This document shows, piece by piece, positions 16,305-24,984 of a DNA stretch of 64,000 bases. The stretch spans positions 1 to 64,000 of the forward strand of contig JAFULF010000007.1 in assembly GCA_017483225.1 (NCBI GenBank), in the 5' to 3' direction. Within the stretch, counting starts at the first letter, position 1. Each line of letters opens with the position of its first letter. The DNA comes from Alistipes sp. (GTDB taxonomy: Bacteria > Bacteroidota > Bacteroidia > Bacteroidales > Rikenellaceae). The notes beneath the pieces are model-generated. The model was given only the letters and a program-made list of their open reading frames with translations, did not search any database and was not told the DNA's origin. Made by a program: the position numbers and the translations under genes.

Positions 16305-17276
16305 ATGAAGAAATCGGGAGGACTTAAAGGTGCCTGGCAGAGGCTCAAACAATACCCTGTGGCGTACCACGCCGTGCTGATAATGGCGTTGCTTGCGACG
16401 GTTGTGGCGGTGTCGTATATCGCTCTGTCGCTCGGCACCCGCCACGGAATGAAGCGTACCGTGCCGGACTTTGTCGGCCTGCGACTCAGCGATGCCGAGT
16501 ACTACGCCTCACGCCGAGGGCTGAACCTTATCGTGAACGACTCGCTCTACGTGCCGGCCTATCCGGGAGGTATTGTCCTCGACCAGCTGCCCAAGGGTGG
16601 TGTGGATGTCAAGTCGGGCCGTAAGATATATGTGACGATAAACTCCTTCCGCCAGAAGCAGGTGCCGCTGCCATACGTTGCGGGGCGCTCGCTGCGTCAG
16701 GCGAAGAATATGCTCGAAGGGGCAGGCCTCGGCATCGAGGAGCTGCGCTATGTCGATGATATAGCGACCAACTACGTGCTGGCCGAATACTATGGCGAGC
16801 AGGAGATTACCGCCGAGAGCAATATCAAGGTCGAGAAGGGCAGCAACGTCATCCTGCACGTGGGCGTAGCCTCCGCCGAGGAGCGCTCCGTCGTGCCACG
16901 TCTGGTGGGCCGCCAACTCTTCGATGCGAAGGGACGACTGTGGGAGATAGGCCTTAATGTGGGCAAGATAACCTACGACGAGGATATCACGATGCTCACG
17001 CTCGACGATGCACGTGTCTGCCGCCAGAGCGAGGTGCCGGGGGCGGAGTTGTCGCTCGGTGCTCGTGTGTCGTTGCACCTGACCCTCGACAGGGAGAGGG
17101 TTGCCGCCGCCGAGGCGGAGTATGACCGTATGGCGAAGGAGGCGTTGGTGGCTCGTGCCCTGGCCGACTCGCTGGCCACGGTTGCTGCCGACTCACTCCG
17201 TATGATGGAGAGTGCACAGCAGCCACAGCCGCAGCCGCAGCAGGAGCAGATTGTCGAAGATGAATTTTTTATGTAA
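16305..17276 (+). CDS. Membrane-anchored PASTA-domain protein
   Basis: The product is 323 residues. A single N-terminal membrane helix (about 21-43) is followed by three PASTA domains: VPDFVGLRLSDAEYYASRRG (about 53-113), VPLPYVAGRSLRQAKNMLEG (about 119-188) and VPRLVGRQLFDAKGRLWEIG (about 195-258). A helical Ala-rich tail with a Gln/Pro repeat ends the chain. PASTA domains bind muropeptides or assist penicillin-binding proteins and Ser/Thr kinases, but no catalytic domain is attached here. Its stop overlaps the next start by one base (TAATG), so it is translationally coupled to the pseudouridine synthase. Confidence 0.88.
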   Translation: MKKSGGLKGAWQRLKQYPVAYHAVLIMALLATVVAVSYIALSLGTRHGMKRTVPDFVGLRLSDAEYYASRRGLNLIVNDSLYVPAYPGGIVLDQLPKGGVDVKSGRKIYVTINSFRQKQVPLPYVAGRSLRQAKNMLEGAGLGIEELRYVDDIATNYVLAEYYGEQEITAESNIKVEKGSNVILHVGVASAEERSVVPRLVGRQLFDAKGRLWEIGLNVGKITYDEDITMLTLDDARVCRQSEVPGAELSLGARVSLHLTLDRERVAAAEAEYDRMAKEALVARALADSLATVAADSLRMMESAQQPQPQPQQEQIVEDEFFM

Positions 17277-18415
17277 TGCAGAGCAGAGAGGAGTATAAGG
17301 CAGAGGTCGAGGAGTTGGACGACGACCTCGATATGGAGATTGATGGCGAGGATGGCGAGGCGCTTGCACCACGTCGCTTCCTGACCGACGAGAAGCCCGA
17401 CGAGAACGGGCTCTACGAGCACTTCTCCATCACGGTAGATAAGGGACAGTCGATGATGCGTCTGGATAAGTATCTGGCAACGCATATCGAGAACTGCTCC
17501 CGCAACCGTGTGCAGAATGCGGTGGAGTGCGGCAACGTCTTTGTCAATGGCCGTCCGCAGAAGGCCTCGTATAAGATAAAGCCTTTCGACCATATCGCCT
17601 TGAAGATGGAGTATCCGAAGTATAACTGCCTGCTTACGCCGCAAGATATACCGATAGATATCATCTATGAGGATGACGACGTGATTGTCGTGAATAAGGA
17701 GGCGGGTATGTGTGTCCATCCGGGCCACGGCAACTACGACAGCACGCTGGTCAATGCGCTCACCTTCCACTTGAAGGATAATCCGCTCTTTCAGCAGGGC
17801 GATGAGCGTGCCGGCTTGGTACATCGTATCGATAAAAACACCTCGGGAATCCTTGTCGTCGGCAAGAGTGAGCAGGCGTGCAACCACCTCTCCAAGCAGT
17901 TCTTCAACCATACGACCAAGCGTCGCTATATAGCGCTGGTGTGGGGTAACTTCGACGAGGATGAGGGCACAATCACGGGCCATATAGGGCGCAACCCACG
18001 CAACCGCCACCAGATGTATGTCTTTCCGGATGGTTCGGAGGGCAAGCACGCCGTGACGCACTACAAGGTGCTCAAACGCTATGGCTACGTTACGCTGGTG
18101 GAGTGCCGCCTCGAAACGGGTCGAACACACCAGATACGTGTGCATATGCAGTATATCGGCCACCCGCTCTTCAACGACGAGCGATATGGTGGCGACAAGA
18201 TTCTCAAAGGAATCACCTTCTCGAAGTATAAACAGTTTGTTGAAAACTGCTTCGAGGCGATGCCACGCCACGCTCTGCACGCCCGAATGCTCGGCTTCGT
18301 GCACCCCTCGACGGGCGAGGAGATGGTGTTCGAGTCGCCAACGCCTGCCGACTTTGCGGCGGTCATTGAGCGGTGGGACAACTACGTGAAAGCAACAAAC
18401 CTATACAACGAATAG
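17276..18415 (+). CDS. RluD-family 23S rRNA pseudouridine synthase
   Basis: The product is 379 residues. It converts specific uridines in RNA to pseudouridine; RluD acts on helix 69 of 23S rRNA. An acidic N-terminal extension of about 45 residues is followed by an S4 RNA-binding domain (RLDKYLATHIENCSRNRVQN, about 62-110) and the catalytic domain with HRIDKNTSGILVVGKS, whose Asp is catalytic. GRTHQIRVHMQYIGHPLFND is the third family motif. The exact target (RluD, RluC or other) is inferred only. The ygiQ start follows two bases after the stop. Confidence 0.93.
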   Translation: MQSREEYKAEVEELDDDLDMEIDGEDGEALAPRRFLTDEKPDENGLYEHFSITVDKGQSMMRLDKYLATHIENCSRNRVQNAVECGNVFVNGRPQKASYKIKPFDHIALKMEYPKYNCLLTPQDIPIDIIYEDDDVIVVNKEAGMCVHPGHGNYDSTLVNALTFHLKDNPLFQQGDERAGLVHRIDKNTSGILVVGKSEQACNHLSKQFFNHTTKRRYIALVWGNFDEDEGTITGHIGRNPRNRHQMYVFPDGSEGKHAVTHYKVLKRYGYVTLVECRLETGRTHQIRVHMQYIGHPLFNDERYGGDKILKGITFSKYKQFVENCFEAMPRHALHARMLGFVHPSTGEEMVFESPTPADFAAVIERWDNYVKATNLYNE

Positions 18416-18417
18416 CA

Positions 18418-20124
18418 ATGGGATTTCTGCCGACGACAGCCAAGGAGATGAAGGCGCTGGGGTGGGACTATGTGGATATAGTCCTCTTCACGGGTGATGC
18501 CTATATCGACCACCCTTCATTCGGTGCTGCCGTGGTGTCACGTCTGTTTGAGGCGGAGGGGTATCGTGTGGCGGTGGTACCACAGCCCAACTGGCGGGAT
18601 GACCTGCGAGATTTCCGTAAGTTCGGCACGCCACGCCTCTGCTTCTGCGTCTCGGCAGGAGCTATGGACTCGATGGTAAACCACTACACGGCCAACATCC
18701 GCCTGCGCAGCAACGATGCCTACACGGCGGGTGGTGCAGCAGGATTCCGCCCCGACTACACCGTCAAGACCTATACGCAGATTCTCAAACGGCTATTCCC
18801 GAATGTGCCGGTGCTTATCGGCGGCATCGAGGCCTCCCTGCGCCGCCTGACCCACTACGACTATTGGCAGGACCGCCTGCTCCCCTCTATCCTCGTGGAG
18901 AGCGGTGCCGACTTCCTGCTCTACGGTATGGGCGAGCGCACCGTGCGTGAGGTGGCGGTAGCGATGCGCAACGGATTCAACGCCAAGCGACTACGCTCGA
19001 TACGTCAGGTGGGATTCGTCGCCGACAAGGAGTATGTCGAGCGGCTGGATAAACAGAAGGTTATAATGCTGCACTCGTTTGAGAGGTGCGTGGCCGACAA
19101 GAGAGCCTTCGGCGAAAACTTCGTGCACGAGGAGACGCAGTCCAACCTGCTCTGCGCCGAGGCGGTGCTCGTGGAGCCTACGGGAGAGAAGTATGTGGTC
19201 ATAAACCCTATGAACTCAACCCTCACGACCGAGGAGCTGGACTACGCCTACGACCTGCCATATATGCGGGCACCACACCCACGATACAAGGGACGTGGCG
19301 ACATCCCTGCGTGGGAGATGATACGCCACTCGGTAAACATCCACCGAGGATGCTTCGGCGGCTGCTCCTTCTGCACCATATCGGCGCATCAGGGTAAGTT
19401 TATCTCCTCCCGCAGCGAAGGCTCCATACTGCGTGAGGTGGAGAAGATAGCCTCGATGCCCGACTTCCACGGCACAATATCCGACATCGGAGGCCCCTCG
19501 GCAAATATGTACGGGCTGGGCGGCAAGGATAAGAGCTTGTGCGCCAAGTGCCGTCGCCCCTCCTGCCTGCACCCCAAGCCCTGCCCTAACCTTCGTCGTG
19601 ACCACAAGCCCCTCATAGAGCTATACCGCAAGGTGCGAGCCGTGAAGGGGGTCAAGCACGCATACATAGGCAGCGGAATACGATACGACCTCTTCGAAGA
19701 TGCACAATACCTGCGTGAGGTGGTCGTGCACCACACCTCCGGCCGCCTGAAAGTCGCCCCCGAGCATACCGAGGAGGGGGTGCTGTCACTGATGCGCAAG
19801 CCGTCGTTCACGCTCTTCGAACAACTAAATCAGGATTTTAACCGTATCTGCCGAGAGAAGGGGCTGCGCTACCAGCTCATCCCGTACTTCATCTCCTCAC
19901 ACCCCGGATGCCGTGAGGCCGATATGCAGGCACTCTCACGCAAGGTGCTCGGCAAACTGCACTTCACACTCGAACAGGTGCAAGACCTTACACCAACACC
20001 TATGACACTCTCCTCCGTGATGTTTTACACGGGCGAAAACCCATATACACACGAAAAGGTCTTCGTGGCCCGCTCACAAGAGGATAAACGCCGCCAAAAA
20101 CAATACTTCTTCAAGCGTAAATAA
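18418..20124 (+). CDS. ygiQ: YgiQ-family radical SAM protein
   Basis: The product is 568 residues. The UPF0313 family combines a cobalamin-binding-like N-terminal domain with a radical SAM core; its reaction is unknown. The cluster motif is CFGGCSFC in HRGCFGGCSFCTISAHQG (residues about 310-327). LIGGIEASLRRLTHYDYWQD and YIGSGIRYDL are family phrases. A Cys-rich patch, CAKCRRPSCLHPKPCPNL, may bind a metal. The ATG at 18418 is chosen because the longer frame overlaps the synthase gene by 43 bases. It closes the run that begins with tgt. Confidence 0.93.
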   Translation: MGFLPTTAKEMKALGWDYVDIVLFTGDAYIDHPSFGAAVVSRLFEAEGYRVAVVPQPNWRDDLRDFRKFGTPRLCFCVSAGAMDSMVNHYTANIRLRSNDAYTAGGAAGFRPDYTVKTYTQILKRLFPNVPVLIGGIEASLRRLTHYDYWQDRLLPSILVESGADFLLYGMGERTVREVAVAMRNGFNAKRLRSIRQVGFVADKEYVERLDKQKVIMLHSFERCVADKRAFGENFVHEETQSNLLCAEAVLVEPTGEKYVVINPMNSTLTTEELDYAYDLPYMRAPHPRYKGRGDIPAWEMIRHSVNIHRGCFGGCSFCTISAHQGKFISSRSEGSILREVEKIASMPDFHGTISDIGGPSANMYGLGGKDKSLCAKCRRPSCLHPKPCPNLRRDHKPLIELYRKVRAVKGVKHAYIGSGIRYDLFEDAQYLREVVVHHTSGRLKVAPEHTEEGVLSLMRKPSFTLFEQLNQDFNRICREKGLRYQLIPYFISSHPGCREADMQALSRKVLGKLHFTLEQVQDLTPTPMTLSSVMFYTGENPYTHEKVFVARSQEDKRRQKQYFFKRK

Positions 20125-20621
20125 CCCCTCCCGACACCCGCCCATCAGGGACTCTGCCGCCGAGAACGCCATCTAAACGTCGCCGATTCCGCCGCCGAGA
20201 ACTGCGCCTTTTCCGAGGAAAATGCGCCCGAAAAGGCTTTCGCCAAAACTCCGTTTTGGTAGTGGCGTGGCGGATTTTGGATAACCTGCGGTTATTACAA
20301 TAAAAACAGAGATATTTCGGTTTCAAACAAGTTTGACCTTAATCTCTATTTTTATTGTACTATCTGCGATAGGTAGCCCAAAATCCGAAAACAACACTCT
20401 CGGATATTGGAGTTTTCGGGATATTGCTGGTATCCGTAGGATACGGAGAAAGGGTAACTATGGCAGATGGAAGTTTACTTCCGAGATGCAATAGTTGCCC
20501 TTTATCAGTATTGTCGCCAGACAATGGCAATATCCCGCAACGATACTACCAAAACGGAGTTTTGGCGAAAGTTTTTGGTTCCGCTTTTTTCAAAAAGCGG
20601 AGGTGCTTGTGGGTAGAGGTG
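20125..20621. other. Tail-to-tail intergenic region with nested palindrome
   Basis: There is no gene in these 497 bases. The left 110 bases carry a short direct repeat (CCGCCGAGAAC, twice). The middle 335 bases form the nested palindrome listed separately. On the right, CCGCTTTTT (20581-20589) pairs with AAAAAGCGG (20592-20600). Confidence 0.7.
20237..20571. repeat. 335-base nested palindrome: two cloverleaf folds inside 27-base inverted repeats
   Basis: Outer arms 20237-20263 and 20545-20571 are perfect 27-base inverted repeats, and each arm is itself a hairpin (CCAAAAC-TCC-GTTTTGG). Left fold: closing stem 20271-20280 with 20378-20387; branch hairpins 20281-20295 (loop TGC) and 20360-20372 (loop TGC); long branch 20296-20313 with 20342-20359 (17 of 18 paired), tipped by a hairpin at 20319-20338. 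Right fold: closing stem 20417-20427 with 20527-20537; branch hairpins 20430-20444 (loop GTA) and 20510-20525 (loop GCCA); long branch 20452-20461 with 20491-20500, tipped by GGAAG-TTTA-CTTCC at 20469-20482. The pairing is seen in the sequence; function is unknown. Confidence 0.85.
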
Positions 20622-21749
20622 TTATAATATTCTGTGGGCTTTGCTTTGGGGTGTGAGGCGCAGATTCTCGTGGTCGATGCCTGAGATATGTATCCATCCT
20701 TGGTGCTTAATGCCGAGGGCTTCGGCTCCGTTTGTTGTTGCCCACAGCAGCAGCTCGTCGAGGGGCACTCCTTGGAATGCCTTCAACTCCTCGATTATGG
20801 AGAGTGAGGTATTTGAGGCGAGGGAGTCGGTGCCGACGCATATTTGCAGGCGGTTTTTGCGCAGCAGCTCTACGCTCTGAGGCTCGATGCCGGAGATATA
20901 CTTGTTTGAGCGGGGGCATAGTACCCAGTATGTAGGTGCTGTGCGGTGCTCCATTATTATATCTATATCTTGCTGTGTGACATAGCAGTTGTGCACGAGC
21001 ATCAGGGGTCGGTTTTTCGGCACGTTGGCGGCTATGCGGTGTGCGGGCGAGGGGTAGTGGAGGAAGTCGCACGAGAATCCCACGCTGGCGTACCACTCGT
21101 ACAGTCGTCCCTTACCTATATATAATAGAGCCTCGTCGGGTGACTCCATAAAGTGTATGGATAGTGGTGACGGGCTTGGCTCGGCGCATACGGAGCGCAT
21201 ATCCTGCTCCTGTATGGAGTATGTGGAGTGGGGTGTCAGGGATGTGTGTGGTGCGTGGAGCATCTCACGGCAGCGGGCGATGTTGCTCTGTCGCAGCCCG
21301 AACACCTCGGCGAAGGAGTGGTACTCTATCGGCGAGTACTCCTTGACGGGGAACGATGTGTTGTCGTTTACGATATCTCCGACAGCATCTATTCCCTCCT
21401 CCCACATCGAGCGGTCGGCTCGCTTCATCGCCTCAATGCGCTGCTCGGGGGTGTAGTTATCTCGTTTGGCAGCCATCGCCGCTGCGAAGTTGGCATAGCC
21501 CCCCTCGGGCTCTATGGCATTGAGCAGATAGGATAACTCCACGTGGCAGTGTGCATTCACGAGGCCTCGGCATAGCAGGCCGGGGAAGAACTCCACGCCC
21601 GCAGTGCGGTCGAGCAGGCTCTCGTCGTACTCTTCGAGCGAGAGTATGTCGCCCGTCGTGCTGTCTATGGTAAGCAGGGGTCGTCTATAAAACCCTTGTG
21701 GTGTCAGCAGTAGGTGCGAGGCTATCCGCCTTGAATGTGAGGAACTCAT
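20622..21749 (-). CDS. Amidohydrolase, probable aminodeoxyfutalosine deaminase (MqnX-like)
   Basis: The product is 375 residues of the amidohydrolase superfamily, which deaminates or hydrolyses small molecules with a metal ion. Metal-site motifs are visible: the first HxH in GLVNAHCHVELSYLL, His in LSIHFMESPDE, a His in LMLVHNCYVTQQD and the Asp in VGTDSLASN. In organisms with the futalosine pathway a relative of this family deaminates 6-amino-6-deoxyfutalosine. mqnE is present at 15222-16298, which supports that role by inference. The ATG at 21749 overlaps the upstream DUF4296 gene by 65 bases; a TTG at 21755 is less likely. It is the last gene of a long minus-strand run. Confidence 0.8.
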   Translation of the reverse strand: MSSSHSRRIASHLLLTPQGFYRRPLLTIDSTTGDILSLEEYDESLLDRTAGVEFFPGLLCRGLVNAHCHVELSYLLNAIEPEGGYANFAAAMAAKRDNYTPEQRIEAMKRADRSMWEEGIDAVGDIVNDNTSFPVKEYSPIEYHSFAEVFGLRQSNIARCREMLHAPHTSLTPHSTYSIQEQDMRSVCAEPSPSPLSIHFMESPDEALLYIGKGRLYEWYASVGFSCDFLHYPSPAHRIAANVPKNRPLMLVHNCYVTQQDIDIIMEHRTAPTYWVLCPRSNKYISGIEPQSVELLRKNRLQICVGTDSLASNTSLSIIEELKAFQGVPLDELLLWATTNGAEALGIKHQGWIHISGIDHENLRLTPQSKAHRIL

Positions 21750-22563
21750 CGTCAAATATTCTGATATCTATGTGTCGCTTGTATAGCGAGTCTATTGCAT
21801 ACTCGTCGGTCGGGGTATATGTCACCTCCAAGTCACGTATCGACAACTTCGGGCGGCGGAACTTCACCCCTTTGCGCCCCTTTGCCGGCTTTATCTCTTC
21901 GAACTCGCCGAGCGAGAGTATCAGACGTGTGGCGTTGTGGTCGGCGTTGAATGTTCGACGCACGTGGTCCTCCTCCGTGAGGCGGAAGGTGTGGTTTGAG
22001 CGGCGGTTGCCGTGTTCGGTCTCCACCCACATCGTTGCACGGTAGTGGTATCGCTTATCCTTCTCCTCGTTGGTGTATCGGTAGCGCACGGTGTAGGAGC
22101 CGGGTTCGAGTGGCGATATTACTATGCGCAGGCGTGCTGTGTCGGCACTCTTCTTTACCTCTATGAGCGAGTCTTGCAGTATGGTCTTCTTGAATGTGCG
22201 CACGGCGACGTTCTTTATCGTGTCGAGCACCACCACACGCTTCTCGTATATGCGAGCCTCCTCCGTAAGGCGCTCCTCCACCTTGCGCAGCACGGTGCCG
22301 AGCTGTGCGCTCTTGCGGCGGGAGAAGTTACCGATGGTGTATCGCAGGTCGGAGGGGGTGTAGCCGTAGCGTTTGAGTATCGGCTCGTATATCTGCAAGG
22401 AGTCGAGACGTGTGCTTCGGATGCCGAGGTAGGCATTCGTGAGGTAGGCATCGTGGAAGATATCTACCAGCGTGTCGTCGGGGATGCTCTTGCGGCGTGA
22501 GCACTCTGTCAACAGCGCCATGCAGAGCAGCAGTGAGAGTATGACTATCAACCTTTTGTGCAT
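21685..22563 (-). CDS. DUF4296-type lipoprotein
   Basis: The product is 292 residues. A lipoprotein signal ends LLTEC (Cys21). The next 80 residues (IPDDTLVDIFHDAYLTNAYL ... YTPSDLRYTIGNFSRRK) match the helical DUF4296 pattern of Bacteroidetes lipoproteins. A charged helix and a beta-rich domain (about 145-280) follow. Function is unknown; the location is the envelope. The gene overlaps the upstream LolC/E-like permease gene by 16 bases and the downstream amidohydrolase by 65, which indicates tight coupling. A link to lipoprotein sorting is possible only by context. Confidence 0.8.
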   Translation of the reverse strand: MHKRLIVILSLLLCMALLTECSRRKSIPDDTLVDIFHDAYLTNAYLGIRSTRLDSLQIYEPILKRYGYTPSDLRYTIGNFSRRKSAQLGTVLRKVEERLTEEARIYEKRVVVLDTIKNVAVRTFKKTILQDSLIEVKKSADTARLRIVISPLEPGSYTVRYRYTNEEKDKRYHYRATMWVETEHGNRRSNHTFRLTEEDHVRRTFNADHNATRLILSLGEFEEIKPAKGRKGVKFRRPKLSIRDLEVTYTPTDEYAIDSLYKRHIDIRIFDDEFLTFKADSLAPTADTTRVL

Positions 22564-23771
22564 ATCTTTCTCGGTTTAATCATCGTGCCGGCGGCTATCG
22601 TGGATATGAGCCACGCTATGGCGATGAATGTTATAAAAATGAGTATCACGTCCCCCGAGTGCAACTCTACGGGGTAGTAGTCTATGACGAAGTTGCCCTG
22701 TGGCATACGTACAATGTGCAGCCACTGTTGCAGGAGTGTTATCGCTATGCCGAGTCCCAGCCCTGCGAAGCCTCCTATGGCCGATATGAGCAGTCCCTCA
22801 CGGATGAATATGCCCCGTATGAAGGCGTTGTCGGCACCTATGGCGAGCAGTGTCGGGTACTCGTCACGCTTCTCCACGATAAGCATTACCACGGTGCCTA
22901 TGATGGATAGCGAGGCGATAAGCAGCACCATCAGCGACACGAAGAATACCGCCCACTTCTCGTAGCGCATCACGTTGTAAAATATGGAGTTCTTCTGCTC
23001 CCGAGTGCGCACCTCGACGCTCTCGCCGAGGCTCTCTGCCAGATGGCCGGCCACCTGCTCGGCACGGTATCCGTCGGCTATGCGCAGGTATATCGCCGTG
23101 GCGTGCTCCCTGCCGAAGAGCTGTTGTGCCACACGCAGCGGCACCATCACCGTCGTTTTGAGCATATTGCTGCCACGTACTATGCCCCCGACCTCTATCT
23201 CGTGACTGCGCACCCCTCGCAGCGGCATCAGCGAGCCCACCTGCCCACCGCCGAGCGAGTGCAACGAGAGCGAAGCCCCTACGTGGGTGTATATGCCGAG
23301 CAGCTGTGCCACATCCTCACTCGGCAGTGCATACTCCACCTCGCCGAGCGTGAGCCTCTGCCCGCCCTGAATGCTCTGTGGCGAAGGGGGCAGCACTTCG
23401 AAGTAGTTGTCATCGGCACCTCGCACGGTGACGATGCTCTGCCTCTCGCCCCTTACAGCGAGGGCCTGCCGCTCGATGACAAACGATAGCGACTCCACCC
23501 CCTCGGTGGTGAGAATCTGCTCGGCGGAGCTGTCGCTCGGGAGCATAATCTCCGATGCGGAGGCGACCTCCGTGCTGCGAATCTCTATGTCGGCATCTAT
23601 GTCGGCATACATAGTCCGCACCAGCGACTCGAAGCCGTTGAATACGGAGAGCAGGATGACCATTGCCGCAACGGGTATGGCTACGGCGACGATGCTCACC
23701 ACGGCGATAATATTTATCACCGAGTGTGAGGAGCGTGATAGCAGGTATCGTCTGGCAAAGGTCCACTGCAT
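22548..23771 (-). CDS. LolC/LolE-type ABC transporter permease
   Basis: The product is 407 residues. The family (FtsX-like permease with an N-terminal MacB-like periplasmic domain) extracts lipoproteins from the inner membrane with the ATPase LolD. One membrane helix lies near 18-42 (VINIIAVVSIVAVAIPVAAM), a periplasmic domain spans about 45-265, and three helices span about 275-400. The start WTFARRYLLSRSSHSVINII is typical of LolC/E. No LolD gene is next to it. Many envelope lipoproteins are encoded in the same run, which is consistent with the role. rbfA ends seven bases upstream. Confidence 0.88.
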   Translation of the reverse strand: MQWTFARRYLLSRSSHSVINIIAVVSIVAVAIPVAAMVILLSVFNGFESLVRTMYADIDADIEIRSTEVASASEIMLPSDSSAEQILTTEGVESLSFVIERQALAVRGERQSIVTVRGADDNYFEVLPPSPQSIQGGQRLTLGEVEYALPSEDVAQLLGIYTHVGASLSLHSLGGGQVGSLMPLRGVRSHEIEVGGIVRGSNMLKTTVMVPLRVAQQLFGREHATAIYLRIADGYRAEQVAGHLAESLGESVEVRTREQKNSIFYNVMRYEKWAVFFVSLMVLLIASLSIIGTVVMLIVEKRDEYPTLLAIGADNAFIRGIFIREGLLISAIGGFAGLGLGIAITLLQQWLHIVRMPQGNFVIDYYPVELHSGDVILIFITFIAIAWLISTIAAGTMIKPRKICTKG

Positions 23772-23778
23772 AGTGTTG

Positions 23779-24117
23779 CTACTTTTTCAGGAGCGAGTCG
23801 ATGTTCTCGATGTACTCCAACGAGTCGTCGATGAAGAACTGCAACTCCGGTATGGACTTCACCTGATTGCGCATACGGTTGCCCAGCGCACCACGTATGA
23901 GTTTTGCGTTCTGCTCTATGAGCGAGAGCGTTGCCTGCGCCTTGTCAAAAGGGAAGACGCTGATGTAAATCTTGGCGTATGACAAATCCACCGACACACG
24001 CACGGTGGTCACCGTCACCAGCACGCCACGTAGTGCGGCTGCCAGGTCACGTTGCAGAATCTCGGCGATGTCACGCTGAATCTGCTTTGCTATCTTCTGC
24101 TGTCGTGTATTCTCCAT
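23779..24117 (-). CDS. rbfA: Ribosome-binding factor A
   Basis: The product is 112 residues, the usual length. RbfA binds immature 30S subunits and helps 16S rRNA 5' end maturation and cold adaptation. The KH-like fold is visible as RQQKIAKQIQRDIAEILQRD, then VTVTTVRVSVDLSYAKIYIS, and the ending MRNQVKSIPELQFFIDDSLE is characteristic. It sits between the PorT-like barrel gene and the LolC/E-like permease gene in the long minus-strand run. Confidence 0.95.
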   Translation of the reverse strand: MENTRQQKIAKQIQRDIAEILQRDLAAALRGVLVTVTTVRVSVDLSYAKIYISVFPFDKAQATLSLIEQNAKLIRGALGNRMRNQVKSIPELQFFIDDSLEYIENIDSLLKK

Positions 24118-24138
24118 ATTCTATTGGTTTTTAGTCGT

Positions 24139-24966
24139 TTATAATCCGAATTTTACTATATCCTTACTCTTGTCACGCTTCTTGCGCTTGACGAACCACT
24201 CGTCGAATCCCTGCTTGTTGAATCGCCAGCCTATGCGCAGGCAGATGTTGAGGTTATCGACGGGCGAGCGCAGTGGCGTGTACCAGAACGGGTTCTCGCC
24301 CGGTTTATTCTGCTGGTCGAGGTCGTTGTTGTAGTACTTGTTACGGTTGCGCATCAGGTCGGAGTATCCGAAGTCGTAGCGCACTCGGGCACCAATCTCG
24401 AACTGCCCGAATATCAGGTCTATACCACCACCTCCGGCCAGACCGAAGCCGAGGCGGTTATCTCGCTCGGTGCGCATATCGTACTTGCCGGCAATCACAT
24501 TGTCGGGGTTTGTTGCGCCGTTGAAGGTGTATGGCTCCCGATTCTCGAACGAGGCTGCGAAGTTGTACGAGAAGGTCGCTGCCGCCTCCAAATACACTCG
24601 CAGATGGTTCTTGAAGAGGTAGAAGTGCGGCTGCCAGACTATCGGCATAAAAATCGTGTTCACACGGCGGGTGTAGAACTTGTACTGCTTCTTATCCTCG
24701 TATATCGAGGCGTAGGGGGCATACGAGAAGCCTCGTTGCATCCACTCCAAGTCGATACCGAAGCCGCCCACGAAGCGTGGTAGCGAGTAGTATCGCCACG
24801 AGATGCCTGCCGTGCCGGTGCCCCATATAGGTCGCATCTCCTGCTTCGGGTATAGACGTGCCGTACTCATACCGGCACCACCCGTGACGGCCAACACGTG
24901 TTGTGCCGACGAGGTGCCGATGCCTGCCACAAAGCAGAACACTATTGCTATGATTGCTCTCTTCAT
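24139..24966 (-). CDS. Outer-membrane beta-barrel protein (PorT-like)
   Basis: The product is 275 residues. A signal peptide ends near SSAQ. The rest consists of alternating beta strands with aromatic belts (WGTGTAGISWRYYSLPRFVG, FEIGARVRYDFGYSDLMRNR, NICLRIGWRFNKQGFDEWF), as in the outer-membrane beta-barrel family with PorT. In Bacteroidetes PorT takes part in type IX secretion. Barrel proteins of this size are common, however, so that role is only a possibility. It follows the Ig-like lipoprotein gene by 18 bases. Confidence 0.75.
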   Translation of the reverse strand: MKRAIIAIVFCFVAGIGTSSAQHVLAVTGGAGMSTARLYPKQEMRPIWGTGTAGISWRYYSLPRFVGGFGIDLEWMQRGFSYAPYASIYEDKKQYKFYTRRVNTIFMPIVWQPHFYLFKNHLRVYLEAAATFSYNFAASFENREPYTFNGATNPDNVIAGKYDMRTERDNRLGFGLAGGGGIDLIFGQFEIGARVRYDFGYSDLMRNRNKYYNNDLDQQNKPGENPFWYTPLRSPVDNLNICLRIGWRFNKQGFDEWFVKRKKRDKSKDIVKFGL

Positions 24967-24984
24967 CTTGCCTTATCCTCCATT

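Noticed and set aside
20237..20571. Invertible promoter (inverton) flanked by 27-base inverted repeats
   Set aside because: Perfect repeats and spacing fit, but both flanking genes end here, so an inverted promoter would drive nothing. I also see no TAnnTTTG box with a proper TTTG inside, and the nested stems are not expected in an inverton.
20237..20571. Retron-type noncoding RNA
   Set aside because: End-pairing repeats around several hairpins recall retrons, but there is no reverse transcriptase gene anywhere in the window.
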